Source of the DNA: Hepsetus odoe
Lineage: Eukaryota > Chordata > Actinopteri > Characiformes > Hepsetidae
Direction: 5' to 3'
Length of the DNA: 64,000 nt
Assembly: GCA_017165825.1 (NCBI GenBank)
Contig: CM029393.1
Location: forward strand, 4,711,468 to 4,775,467
Numbering within the stretch: position 1 is the stretch's first letter; the number at the start of each line of letters is the position of its first letter. Made by a program: the position numbers and the translations under genes. The notes under the pieces are model-generated. The model searched no databases. It was not told where the DNA came from and saw nothing but the letters and a program-made list of their open reading frames with translations. Positions 25,101-36,839 of the stretch are shown piece after piece.

Positions 25101-26373
25101 TCCACTTGCTCCAGCCTGCCTGCACTCTCTTCTTCACCTCTTTCACACTCCCACTTTCTCTGAACTGCTGACTGAAGTATTTAAACTCCTCCACCTCTGT
25201 CATCTCTACTACCTTCATCCTAACCACTCCACCGTCCTCCCTTTCATTAACATTCCTGTAGTTTGCCTTTGTCTTACTGAATTTCATTCCTTTCCACTTG
25301 AGCATATCTCCACCTCTCCAGGTTCTCCTCAAGCTGCTCCCTACTCTTGCTACAAAAGTATTCTAATCACCTGATCCACTGTAATCATCTATGATAGTGA
25401 AAACTTTCCCAGAAGCCTAAAGTACTATTCCTCAACAATACATTAAAAATGACAAGAAAGTCTGATTCTTTGGAAGCAAAACATGAAGGAAGATTCAAGA
25501 CTTTTGTCCAGTATTGTATATATTATATAGTATATGGGCAGCGGTGGCCTAGTGGTTAGGGAGTTGGCCCCGCATCAGAAGATTGTGGGTTCAATTCCCA
25601 CCCATGTGGATTGCCCTGAGGTACCCTTGAGCAAGGTACCGTCCCCATCACTGCTCCCCGGGCGCTTTCAATAGCTGCCCACTGCTGCACGTGTGTGTAT
25701 GGGTTAAATGCAGAGGTCCAATTTCGTTGTGGTTCATGTGTGCTGTGCCGTGACCTCGCAATGACAAGGGTTGTCACTTTCACTTTTTTTTTTTTTTCAC
25801 TTTTTCATTATGTTTGTCAGTACATACATGGGCACTAAGTTTTGATAAAAATGTTAGATGAAAAATCCTACTTCATTTAAAACATAAATGTGGGAACTAG
25901 GTCACAGAAACTTTCCAGAAGCACTTCTAAATGGTCAGCATTTAACAGCAGGAACGCATTAAGATGGCCAAATTAGCTTCCAGGGTTTATAATGTATTCA
26001 GTCCTCTCCTCTTGTTTGCGCTCAATTAGTCACTCCATGACCCCCAAATATCCTCTAGTCAATTTTATTCGGAAAGTCATGCGAGCCAAATGTGTTTGCA
26101 GTACTTAAAAGTGGAGCACTGTAGATAAAGGAGTGTATTTACTTTAAATTTCAAGGTGCTTTTGGATTATAAACACTTAAGATTATATCAAAATAAAAAA
26201 ATGGAAATGTATACTCATCCAATCTTTAGGGATCAGGGCAAGAGGGACTCTTTAGCCTCCCTTTATGTTGTTCCAGTCCTAACACTAGATAAGCTCAAAA
26301 GGAAAAGAGAAACGTCCAAGGTGACAACAATGTCACCACAATCCAAACCGAAGCTAATTTCCTGGTTGCAACT

Positions 26374-26420
<47 letters not shown>

Positions 26421-29400
26421 ATCCTTAACAGTCTTTATTGCTTGTACTTTACTGTATGGTCTCACAACTGACAGCCCACCTTTCCCCTTCAGGCTTGCAT
26501 GCTCATTGTCATCCCTTGCTGTATCCACCTTCATCATCTCCATGGTGTTTGCCTTCATCCCTTTATGCAGTAATTTGTTGATGCTGGCTATTGCCATGGC
26601 TATAACAGGTCTGGCCATGGGCATCATCGATACCATCTCTAACCTACAGCTGGTGAAGATCTACCAGAAAGACTCCACTGTCTTCCTGCAGGTAGGAGCA
26701 CCAATTCCTTAATTGGATGGTCCTGAACCGGTTAGATCAAGCCCTACAACCAGTCTTTTATCAGATCCGGCTGATGATTCATATTAACATGGCCTTGGAT
26801 TAACTCGGGTCTCTCGTATTTATGACCATCTCTAAGCCTTGTCTTTGAAAAGTTTTCTTATGAAGCAAAAGTTTCTAGATCATTAACAGATTTCTTAGAC
26901 TGTATCCAGAATAAACATCAGCAAATGTAGGGACGTCTTCAAATTGAGTCTTTTGAAATGTCCATTAAATTTAGTAATTAATAAATTTTTTTTTTTTTGT
27001 CCTTCCACACCACTCTCTCACCCCCCCACCCCCCAGGCACTCCACTTCTTTGTTGGTCTTGGAGCCCTCTTGAGTCCCCTCATCGCCGACCCTTTTCTAT
27101 CTGACACAGACTGTGTGTTAGGAAACAGCACCAGCAATTCCTCATTAACAATGAGGCACTTGAGGAACAAACTAGCCGGCAGACATGTTTACAATGTGTC
27201 CCACGTCCAGTTGCAAACAGAGGGTGAAGTGGTCACTAATGTCTCCTATGCCTTCTGGATCATGTCACTCATCAATGTAAGGCCTTTTTTTAAAAACAAA
27301 ATCATTCATAATTTGAATCAGTAAAATAACTGAATTGTATTTTTCTGTGAATTGTGCAAAAATGTGTGAGTTTGAAACCATAGTCATCATATGTCCATTG
27401 GTAAAAAGGCTAATGTGGAATATTAAACTATCCAGAGAAACACTTTGTAATTATAAACTATGAAGTATATGGGCAGTTGAGTTGATCAAATGGATATTGG
27501 GGATGAATTGTACCTAATGAATTGGTTTTGTGCAATTTTTTTAGACAAAAATGTATTCCAGTGTTGGACAGTACATGAGAGAGTCTATTTGAGACTACTT
27601 AACATCTTGAGTTTTAAGGCAACTGTCATAACTTCAGCACAGTGTTTATATGATCGTAATAAGTGGGATATGCACAGATCAGAGTAGTTTGCTGGTCCAA
27701 ACAGCTCCTATTGTAGTGAAAATATGCAGGAAATATGACCTATATATGGATCTGAACAAGGCTTTTGATGGTGAAGACTTGCCCTTCTAGTCCATTCCCA
27801 TGGAAAAGCTCTTTACTGTTCAAACTAATTTACAGGCTGTGACATGCTATGTTTGGGACTGTATAGCCACAGACCAGTTAATGTCCATGCTTACCCTTCT
27901 GCCCCTCTCAAGTTAATCAAGGATCTGTAGGATGCTCTGTATAAAGCAGTCTGGTCCATAGTGTCCCCACCCTGATTCACCCTTGATGTCTGCACTGCAC
28001 ACCTTCAGAGGTCTTGGAAAAAAGTCAATGCCTCAGTGGGTCAGAGCTGCTGGTACAATGGGTGCCTATATAAGGCAGGGTGGTTTAATGTCATGGCTGT
28101 GGGAATAATGCTGCATTGTGATTAATACCACGTTTAATAGAGTCCTAAAAGGTTCTGTATTGTGCATTAGATGGTATTCATGGAGAAACAGAAGTCTGAA
28201 ATGAAACTCGTTTGACTTATTTGGCTGAACTGTTGATTTAAATGCTCCATTGGTGATTAGAGTATTACTATAATGGATGCTATGTAAGTGTTATGTTGAG
28301 CTGTGTGAAAGAGCGGTTATCATATCACCCAGCTTTCACTCTGCTTGTTCTGAGATAGCACTTGTGTTGAGTATTTGAATATTACAACAAGGTAATGGCT
28401 GTATCCCTGACAACAGCATTATTTCTCTGACCTTTTGCATACACCCTGGGAATAATTGTATTCTATGGGTGTCTGTGACTGAATGGGATAATTATTGAAA
28501 TCTACTGGTGTTGTAAGACCTTTTGGAATTAAAAAAAAAAGCTATTTATACAGAGCATACTAAAAGCTTATTGGTAATGATCTACTAGAAAGACTCCATT
28601 GTCTTCCTGCAGGTTGAGTCATCAAGTTCCCTCATTGAGGTGTGTTGGTAACTTGACAATAGTTTCTTAGAACTAGTTAGAACAAGCCCCACATCATAGT
28701 CCTTAAAGTCCTTAAAATGATGATTCACTTTAATGTGGCCAAAGAAAGCATCCCAAAGGATGAACTCAAGACTTTTAAGCTCTGGCTTCTGAAACATTTC
28801 AAGGAAATGTCTTTGAAGTGTTCCCTTTTGAAGATCTGTTAATCTGGAATCTTTAGAATTATTATACGGTAAGTTGTTTTAACTGCCCAATTCCAGTTTT
28901 ATTATGCAGCATTATATGAATTTCTGTTTTTGTATGTTATGGGACAGGCTAGAAAGGGACGTTGGGTTGAAAAGGGATAGCATGAAATCTTTTCATTTAG
29001 ACATGGTCAAGCTGCTTAACATCTCTTTTCTGTTATTCATTTACCAGGATTTCCTCAAACTAACTGGAGTCCGTTTAGATGGGCTTGCGTTCTTTTTGCA
29101 TCAGAATGTTAATCTTTTCTATTTTTCAAAGAGGTAATGCCGCTGTGTGAGCCTGTGCCTCTGTCTTTACTGAGAGTCCTTTGGCCCTCCTGCAGAGCAT
29201 GATCTCCCCCTATTGTTGCATTCCAGCTCACAAAGCCATGTTTGATAGCCAAAGATTAAATTGGCTGTCTTAAAGCTAGGAAAATAAAATCAGCAGAGCC
29301 CAGGTATAGGGATTACAACTGAACTACTGCTATGGCCCTATACTTCATTTTCATCTACTGCACTCTTCTGTGCTAGTCATTGTTCAAAAGACAGAGAGGT

Positions 29401-32292
29401 GCATTTAAAATTTTTTTTTTTTGTAAGTCTAAACATTGTCTGCATTTGACATTGTTTGGAACTATACCTGAATGTTTGGGTATTTTGATTGCAATTTAAG
29501 ATCCTTTTTTTTTTTTTTCCCCCAACAAAAGCCTTTTTTGGACTTTAGGCTTGAGTTCTAAACTTGGGTCATCTGTTGTAGGGGGAATATACAGATTATA
29601 CTTAATTGTGTTGGGGTTAGTGAGCATCAAGTTAAATATGTTTAAGTAATTGGCCTTTTTTAATTCAATATATCCTAGATATATTTTGTTATATAATGTT
29701 ACCCCACTATATTTTTGTTAAGACTGATTTCCAATTTTTTGGTGAAATGTTTTGGTTCAATTTGCCAGTCCCACCTTCTTTAATGGTTGTAGTAGAAGTG
29801 AGTAGGAGCACTTTTGCCACACCCGAGTTGTCCAGGTTTTTTTCCCATGCTTTCCAAACAAGCCATATTGAAGCTGCAACGCCAGTCCTAAGAAACAGAT
29901 ATTCTTGTCCAACGGCATGATTCAACAGTCAGTACTGTCTATACTGTCTTATGTGTTATTTATTTTCCATTGTCCTGTATTGAATGGTTTAGTTTATGGG
30001 TAAAAAAATTTACTTGACTTTAGTTGAAAGTGGTGACCTAGTGGTTAGGGAATAGGCCCCAGAATCAAAAGGTTGTGGGTTCGAATCCCAGACCAGTAGG
30101 TTGTCTTGAGGTACCCTTTAGCAAGGCACCATCCCCTTCACTGCTCCCCAGGTGCTTTGAATTGCTGCACGTGTGGTATGTGTGAATGAAAAGCAGAGGC
30201 TGCATTTTGTTGTGTTTCATAATGACAAATAATCACTTTCACTTCACTTTAAAGTGCATAACAGTGATCACCTCCATCTCGCTTTAGCTGCCTGTTCCCA
30301 TTGCTGTGTTAGTCCTGATGTATCGGGAGCGGGTGCTGGCGTGCTGCTCTGAACGCAGCCCACGTCTCCTGGATGGGGATGCAAACATGTCCACACTGAG
30401 AGCACAAAGAGGCTCTGAGCAGGTGGACATGACTTCACAGGAGCATCCTGAACCCACAGGCAAGAATCAACTACAAACATCTTGCTTTTTTCTTTGTTTT
30501 TCTTAAATGATCATTGACATCATGGCCTAGCATTTTTTTAGTTTATAAAGAAAGATCTGCACAGATATTTAATCTACATAACCAGAACTGGTTGACAGTA
30601 TACTTACATAAGAAATTCAGAGCTTTTTAGTTTTATTGGGACTGAAAAACATGTCTGGCATGTGCAAACTATTCCTTTAATGGAGATCTGACCAAACTGC
30701 CTAACTGGGGATTACATATAACTGTGTATCTTGAATAGAGCAGGATATAGAGCAAGATATACATTTAAAGAAACAAGTATTTGCATCAGAAAACAGCTGT
30801 TTTTGAAACAAGTTTAATTACACTGTGTGCCCAACTACTAGGCAAGTGACTATTTTGTGATTAAGTGATATTTAAAAACAGAGCAAAGAGAAAACGGAGT
30901 TCTCTTTCCTTGCAAATCTCCCATTGTAGAAGGCCCACAAGTTCTCAATCGGGTTTAGTTTAGGTGAGGAAGGAGGCCATGTCATTATTCTTTCAAGTAT
31001 TTACTGGTGAACCACGCAGTGGAGATCTTCCATGCATGCAGAGAATGATTGTCCTGCATAAAAAACATGGTCTTCTTGAAAGATGCAGCTCTTTAATAAT
31101 ACCAGCCCATACCAGTACTCCACCCCTACCTTGCTAGTGTCCGAGTGCAAGTGGAGCTCTGTGCCCATTACTGATCCAGCCACAGGCCTATCCATCTGGT
31201 CCGTCAAGAGTCACTCTCATCTCCTCAGTCCATAAAATCTCTGATAAATCTGTCTTGTGGTGTTTACACATTGCAAACATACACGTCTCCTGATCTGCTT
31301 AAATCCAAATAGCATTCAAGTTTATACAGCTTGAAGTTGGAATATATGCATAAAAATACTGATAGGATCAGAATACTCACTTGCCTAATAATTGTGCACA
31401 CAGTGTAGCAGGCAGTGATCTGCAGCACCTCTCGGAAGGTGATTTCAGTGATCATCCAGTAGGAATGGAGCACAGATGCTCTTTACTTTGATTTACTGGA
31501 CTTTTTAAATATTTTGGTTGTCTGGAAAATCTAAACCTATTATGGATCACTCAGTAATGACAATTGGTCACTATAAATACGATGCTATGATCAGCCATTA
31601 TTCAGGTACTTTCTGAGAGACTTTTGTGTTTCTTCCACAGGCCATGCAAGCTTCCTGAAGTGCTGTGACCTTAGCAAACTGAAGGAACTTCCCTTGTCAT
31701 TCTTTGGGCTCCATATTTTTGGAGGAATGGTACTTTTCTTTTCAGATGGCATAGTGGTAAGGAAGACCAACAGGATGCAAACACTTGTATTTATGAGAAG
31801 CATCAGGAAAATTTTAATGCAAGTCTTTCTGATTTAAAACTCAGGGGTCATACACGGGCTTTGTTTATACCTATGCTGTGGCTTCGCCTATGAATCTGCC
31901 TCACAAGATGGCAGGCTACCTAACCAGTGTGTTCTGGGCATCCATCACTGTGGGGCGTCTGGCCTCCATACCCTTGTCTTATCGCATCAGACCTGTACGC
32001 CTGCTAACATTTAACCAGGTGAGGGGTGTATAGAAATCCCATAACCACTCTGATTGAGAGAATTACAGTGATCATTAAGTTTATTTGTTTTATACATTAT
32101 CAGCAATATTTTCCTTGTGGTTATTCTCTGCCCTCAAGTTGTTTGAAATCATAACAAAATCCTGGATCAACATAATTTATGATTATAGTCAGAATTCCCA
32201 TAAACATCCAGGTTAATCTTTATTTCCTCTTTGTGACAAAATTAATGGTATGTTTCATTAAAAGAAATAGTTTTATTACTGTTGTTTTGTAT

Positions 32293-32328
<36 letters not shown>

Positions 32329-35300
32329 TTAGCTATTAAGTCTACTTATCGGTCATTTAGATACCCAGCAGTATTCCTTGTATTTATTTGATTTAAATGT
32401 TTGCTATCAATGCTTTGTTGCTCATTGTGGACTATTTTGTAGACCCTCGTTGTGCCATGTACTTCAAAATTCTCTCACCTTTACTGGTTCTCTCTCAAAT
32501 TGTTCTTCCTGTACCAGGAGCTTCGGTGCCCTAGTGGTTGGGGATTTGGCCACAGGATCGGAAGATTGTGGGTTCAAACCCCTTACCAGTAGGTTGCCCT
32601 GAGGTACCCTTGAGCAAGGTACCATCCCCGTCACAGCTCCCTGGGCGCTTTCATAGCTGCCCCCTGCCCCCGGTGTGTGCATGGGTTAAATGCAGAAGTC
32701 CAATTTCATTGTGGTTCACTGTGTGCTGTGCTGTGTGTTCTCACAATGACATGAAAAGTCACTTTCATTAGGAGATTTGCTCTGTGAAGAGAGTTTTGTT
32801 TAAAAAACAGAAAGCGATAAAAATACTGTCTCATGTGGGCCAATTAGTTCGGTCATTTGGGCAATAAAAGAGAGAGAGAAAAAAAATGAGCAAAGGACAG
32901 GATCAAAATACACATCCTTGTTCCTGCTATGCCCCAGTCACTTGGCAAATAGGATATGTCTGGAAGTGTTATTGACAAAGCCAAGGCCCATCTTAATAGT
33001 ATCCTTTGTGCAAAGATGTTAGTGACACCAGGGTTTTTACCTTCCATTGGTTCATTTTTCGCAGCAGGACCAACTGTGGCTTGACTGATCCAGGGCCAAA
33101 TTAACAGCAATAACAAGAATTACTGTGTTGCAATTATCAAGAGGTGAATTAAATATACAAATAGGGCAAAATGGACTCCAACTACTTTTATGGGAGAAAA
33201 GGGAATTCTGTGAAGGACCACAGAGACCATTTTAATCGCAAAACTATACATTTGTGTAGCAAGTCTCATGGAGCTTAAAGTAGTGGGAAAGGGTAATCAT
33301 GTCAACATTGGCAGATGGACAACACACTGGCTGTTGGCCCTTGGATGTGATTGTTCTCCAGACGCCAAAAGACAGATCTGGGATTCAGACTCACAAAGAC
33401 TCCATGTGTCCAGGTATTTGCTGAAAGCTTTAGATTCAGTTCCTCAGTGTTGGTCAATTTTGGCCTCTCGTGTTTGCACATATTCCGCTGTCCCCTTTAG
33501 CCCTCCAGACACACATTGATAATCCAGCTTGTTTTAGTTCAGAACAAGTGAAAAATAACGTCAAATGACACATCTTTAGTGAATGAAATGGAATCAGCTC
33601 GATTGTTTAACTGGGAATCGGAGTCAAATTGGAGAATTTGTGAGATTGAATCTTGGGTTGAGTTGTAGATCGGTTGTAACTTTATTTGTGCACCAAAAGA
33701 TTTGACAAGTTGTCCTCTGATGAGCATGTCCCCAAAATGTTTGGTGATTTTTCCCTACTCCAGTGCTCCCACTACAGCTGGCAATTAACAGATAAGATGG
33801 AAAGTTATTAGAGTGGAGAAAGCACCAAATATTGATTAGCATTAGGAAGGCTGATGCCGCTGTTTAAAGATCTTAAATTTTCTTTTGTCTATTTTATAGA
33901 TAGTGTCAGATTGTCAATTACAACACTGCTTTTAAAAGTTCTCTTTTAAAGTATTTGATTGCCCTGCTTTCCCAGGTTGGTGTAATAGTCATCCTGTTTC
34001 TTCTGCTCATCCTCTACACAAGCAGTGTGTTTCTTTTCATTGGCACCTGCTTTCTGGGTCTCTTCATCAGCAGCATCTACCCCTGCATGCTGGCTTTCAC
34101 TGAAGACATCCTGGACTACAAAGGTATTTATGATAGTATTTGTCTCAACAAGACCTTTATCATCGGTGCCTTCCATTCTTATTATTGCCCGGCAGTGAAT
34201 GATTACAGCAGTGTTTACTAGAGGTTTAGTGCTGAGGTCAGGAATACAGCTAAAGGAAGTGCTCTCATCAGTTCCTGAAACAAATTATCCTTGTCCTGTG
34301 CTAACACTCTCTTCACTGCTTTATATTTGTCATCCCAGCAAGACTGCCCTGGAGAGATAGGTCTTATGTGTGCAACGAGACTGACAGGTTCTTAATTCTT
34401 GATTCATATCGCTAGTCCTCATATGGGGCCCGCTCCACCAAGCTCAGTGCCTTAATCAATATTCAAGCAGACGATAATTGATCTCATCAGAGGCCTGAGG
34501 AATTAAGGGGGTTCTGCAGTGCTAAATTTTGAATGATCTTACTGGACTTTCCGAATGCAAGCTATATTAGCCTGGCTGAGTGAATAATCTTTGTTCCAGT
34601 AGAGCAAAATTAAAGCAGAATTATTTAATTCTCTACGGCTTCAGCATGTTCCCTCTCTGACCAATTAATGTAAGCCCCTTTCTGTTAAATATAACATCTT
34701 GTGAGAAATTCTTAGACAGTGATTTAGGGTGATATCACAAAATATGTTGATATATTGTCATCTGCGTGTATCCTGCTACAAGGCTGAATCAAACTGCTTA
34801 ACTTAAAGATGTTCATGGCTCATTCCAATGATGAATGTCGACATGTTGTTGTTTTTTATTTACGATAACATGCCGATACAATTTTTGTGGAACAATTCTG
34901 CAGATTTGCTTCGCTGGTCAAATTGTAGTAGGTGTACACTTAAGGCTTATGCCACCATTTTTCTTTTGAATTGCTCTCCTCCTAAAGAAAACCACATTGC
35001 ATGCTTGTTATGCCCTTGATGTATTTTGCCAGTTTGGAAAGAGAGCTATCAGGCTAATGTAGCTGCGACTGACCAGATATCTAAATATCAGCTGCACATG
35101 AGTTTAGGGTCATATTACCCAATGCATCAATGAGAGTGTTGTTAAGTCTGTGATTGATTGATAGATGGGTGTAATGGATAGACTAATTAACTTGATTATT
35201 TATTGACATATTGTAATGGTTAACAGTACAGTGGTTGCCCAATATACACCATAATTACACAGGCATACTATACAGTGTATACTAATAAGAAACTCAGGAA

Positions 35301-36839
35301 ACCATACAGTCATTTCACCACTGGAAACTCTTACTCTCCCCTTCTCAGAAGGGTTTAATGGCCTTATCACAGTAGGGTAGAAGCTGTTCTTTAAACAGGA
35401 TGTCTAAGGTTTTAAAAATCTGTAGCATCTCTCTGAAGGAAGTCATTGAAACAGATGTAAAGCAGGATGAGAGGAATCTAAAATGATCCTTTTGCTCCCT
35501 AAGGGTGTGCTGGTATAAACAGAATCTTTGATGCTTTACAAATATCATTTGAACTTGAATATCTGTTTTATCCTTATATGACTGATAGGGCAATAGGATA
35601 TCCTGCCAAAACCTTTAGGATGATGAGAATTGCTATATGTGATGCAGAAATAATCAACACTTTTTCACTTTCAAACATCAGTATCTGACCTACTGCTTTT
35701 GTGGAAGAATGCATTAAAATCCTCACATCAGTACTCTTACATCCAGAAGCGAAGAGGCAGCCAATCCTCGACTCTTAGCCTTTGTTTAAAAACAACTCCA
35801 AAAAACACTGGATGAACAGGTTTCTACAAACTTTTGGGCACTCAGTGCCAGGTTCTCGGACCCAGCGGAATAAGCTTAAGGATAGACGGAAAAGATTTTG
35901 AACACAATTCGGTTGTGTGGGATTCAAACACACAACCTTCTGATCCTGGTCCCTAGACGCTAGGCCACCGCTGCCCCAGCTTGGCTAAATCCATGTCACC
36001 AAAATCAAGCCATATTGTACCTTTTTATAGGTTTTCTCGATGTACATTAGGGGGTAATGTTAAAAAAAATGAATCCAATGGTCCCATCATCTTAAAGTTT
36101 GAACAACAGTAATGATAAACAAGTCTGTCTGAGATCACTTGAGGCAAAGTGTGTACTAAATAGGTAAATTTAGTTTGGCATCTGGAGGGTATGACTAGCA
36201 ATTATTTATTAAAGAAGGAAACTTCAGACAGAAAACATGCCTTGGCCGATCCAGTGTTTTTGAGGCAAAGGTTCCAAACTACTGTCTCTGGTTTCTCTCA
36301 AAGGATGCGCCACTACAGTACTCGTGACCTGTGCTGGGATGGGGGAGATGCTTCTGCAGTTGCTCGTCGGTTCAGTAAGTAGGATGTGTGTGTGTAGGAT
36401 ACGACATTAAACTGTTACCTGATTAATCTGTGTTAATCATGCACTCTTCACTCACACAGGTCATCAACTCTCATGGTAGCTACAGCTTCTTGTTATGCGG
36501 TGTGATCTTTGGCTGCATGGGTTTCACGACATTTCTGGTGCTGCTCTTAGTTCAACATGTACACAAAAAGTACAGGACAGGTACTGTTGCTCGATTCTGA
36601 TCTTGCACTGCAGAGCCTATAGAACTCGTTAAACAGGCAATCCAATCCTGAACCTAAACAAAAACTTTTTTTTTGTTTTTTGCTTTTTTTTATATATTTG
36701 ATGCAGATAAAAATGGCTCATTTTTGTAGTTGACATAGAGTATCTATAAAGTTCAGGTCCATCTCAAATTCTGTGCCTTTTAACAGCAGATGCCAACGCA
36801 GTAGTGGAGAAGCCTGAAACTAACGGAATCAGACACTGA
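21337..36839 (+). CDS. mfsd4a: Major facilitator superfamily domain-containing protein 4A
   Basis: Predicted 12-helix plasma-membrane or vesicle transporter of the MFSD4 (SLC60) group. The related MFSD4B is a sodium-glucose transporter; the substrate of MFSD4A is not settled. Exons: 21337-21608, 26493-26691, 27037-27276, 30288-30459, 31641-31756, 31845-32018, 33976-34123, 36304-36374, 36460-36580, 36787-36839 (TGA). All phases join, giving 521 residues. Matches to the family include LTYWSGFFSFGLC and LLGPTVLDLRCQT in helix 1, IYQKDSTVFLQ, HFFVGLGALLSPLIADPF, VSYAFWIM, DGIVGSYTGFVYTYAV and SYSFLLCGVIFGC. The exon 3 loop has several N-x-S/T sequons and is shorter than in human. The intron after 30459 has a GC donor; all others are GT-AG. 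The start is the first ATG; a second in-frame ATG at 21397 would give a length closer to human. The position after cdk18 supports MFSD4A over MFSD4B. Confidence 0.94.
21626..22205 (+). repeat. Compound (TC)n/(AC)n satellite in mfsd4a intron 1
   Basis: About 580 bases of alternating TC and AC blocks, with higher-order repetition of units such as tcactctttttctgtctatc. It begins 17 bases after the exon 1 donor (21609). A 284-residue open frame through it is pure Ser-Leu/His-Thr low complexity and not a gene. Confidence 0.95.
24182..24420 (+). repeat. tRNA-derived SINE (common type), mfsd4a intron 1
   Basis: Head cagtggttggggagttggc, box-B-like gggttcaaac, middle ggttgccctggggtacc, and tail gttaaatgcagaggtccaat ending in acctcgcaatgacaagggt. 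The first bases of the head are missing, and an A-rich tract follows. Confidence 0.9.
24790..25340 (-). mobile_element. Non-LTR retrotransposon (RTE-like) ORF2 C-terminal remnant
   Basis: On the minus strand a frame of about 160 residues (24850-25332) has LRWSGHVQRRDEDYVGRKMS, then MELPGKRRRGRRKRRFM and DGVTVEDVEDR. This block is typical of the end of endonuclease-reverse transcriptase proteins of fish non-LTR elements. Only the part after the polymerase domain remains, as expected for a 5'-truncated copy. It lies antisense in mfsd4a intron 1. The assignment to RTE rather than another clade is from memory of the family and is tentative. Confidence 0.75.
25536..25790 (+). repeat. tRNA-derived SINE (common type), near complete
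   Basis: The best-preserved copy: head gggcagcggtggcctagtgg, box-B-like gggttcaatt, middle ttgccctgaggtacccttga, then gttaaatgcagaggtccaat and acctcgcaatgacaagggtt, ending in tcactttcact and a T run. It serves as the reference for the family in this window. Confidence 0.92.
26376..26416 (+). repeat. 41-base T homopolymer upstream of mfsd4a exon 2
   Basis: An uninterrupted T run ends 76 bases before the exon 2 start at 26493. The real acceptor has its own pyrimidine tract (tttccccttcag), so the run is not obviously needed for splicing. Confidence 0.95.
28567..28860 (+). pseudogene. Decayed duplicate of mfsd4a exon 2 end plus donor and intron
   Basis: The segment 28578-28612 reads like the end of mfsd4a exon 2 (26656-26691), with agactccattgtcttcctgc against agactccactgtcttcctgc, followed by GT. 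The similarity continues into the intron: gaactagttagaacaagccc against gaaccggttagatcaagccc, tgatgattca followed by a matching ggcc, and tgtctttgaa. The copy has an in-frame TAG where the exon has CAG, and there is no upstream exon portion or acceptor. It therefore looks like a partial tandem duplication 1.9 kb downstream that has decayed, not a usable alternative exon. Confidence 0.8.
30024..30250 (+). repeat. tRNA-derived SINE (common type), next to mfsd4a exon 4
   Basis: Head agtggtgacctagtggttag, box-B-like gggttcgaat, middle ttgtcttgaggtacccttta, and a shortened tail ending in tcactttcacttcacttt. It ends about 37 bases before the exon 4 start (30288), so the branch point and acceptor tract of this exon lie beside or partly in SINE-derived sequence. 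Confidence 0.85.
30821..31405 (-). mobile_element. Internally deleted Tc1/mariner-type element with TA target site
   Basis: The termini are cactgtgtgc at the left and its inverse gcacacagtg at the right, each continuing into an aggcaagtga inverted repeat. A TA dinucleotide lies directly outside both ends, the usual Tc1/mariner target duplication. The minus strand keeps transposase fragments (for example EDHVFYAGQ, where the active family has a Q-D-N block). It is about 585 bases against 1.2 kb for the copy at 60805-62017, so an inner portion is lost. It lies in mfsd4a intron 4. Confidence 0.85.
32297..32325. repeat. (TA)n microsatellite
   Basis: About 14 TA units in the mfsd4a intron after exon 6. 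Confidence 0.9.
32517..32768 (+). repeat. tRNA-derived SINE (common type)
   Basis: Head tgccctagtggttggggatt, box-B-like gggttcaaac, middle ttgccctgaggtacccttga, tail gttaaatgcagaagtccaat, ending in tcactttcat. Close to the copies at 24182 and 25536. It lies in the mfsd4a intron after exon 6. Confidence 0.9.
35330..35600. repeat. Possible decayed LINE fragment
   Basis: Text such as ggtttaatggccttatcaca and tagaagctgttctttaaaca resembles a block found in old fish LINE repeats. It is heavily mutated, with no meaningful frame, and the assignment is weak. Confidence 0.3.
35909..35977 (-). repeat. SINE head fragment
   Basis: Minus-strand tRNA-like head only (ggcagcggtggcctagcgtc, box-B-like tttgaatcc). 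The body and tail are absent. Confidence 0.65.

Noticed and set aside
25547..25620. tRNA gene
   Set aside because: Box A/B-like sequences belong to the tRNA-derived head of a SINE present in many diverged copies; no intact cloverleaf with a proper acceptor stem was seen.
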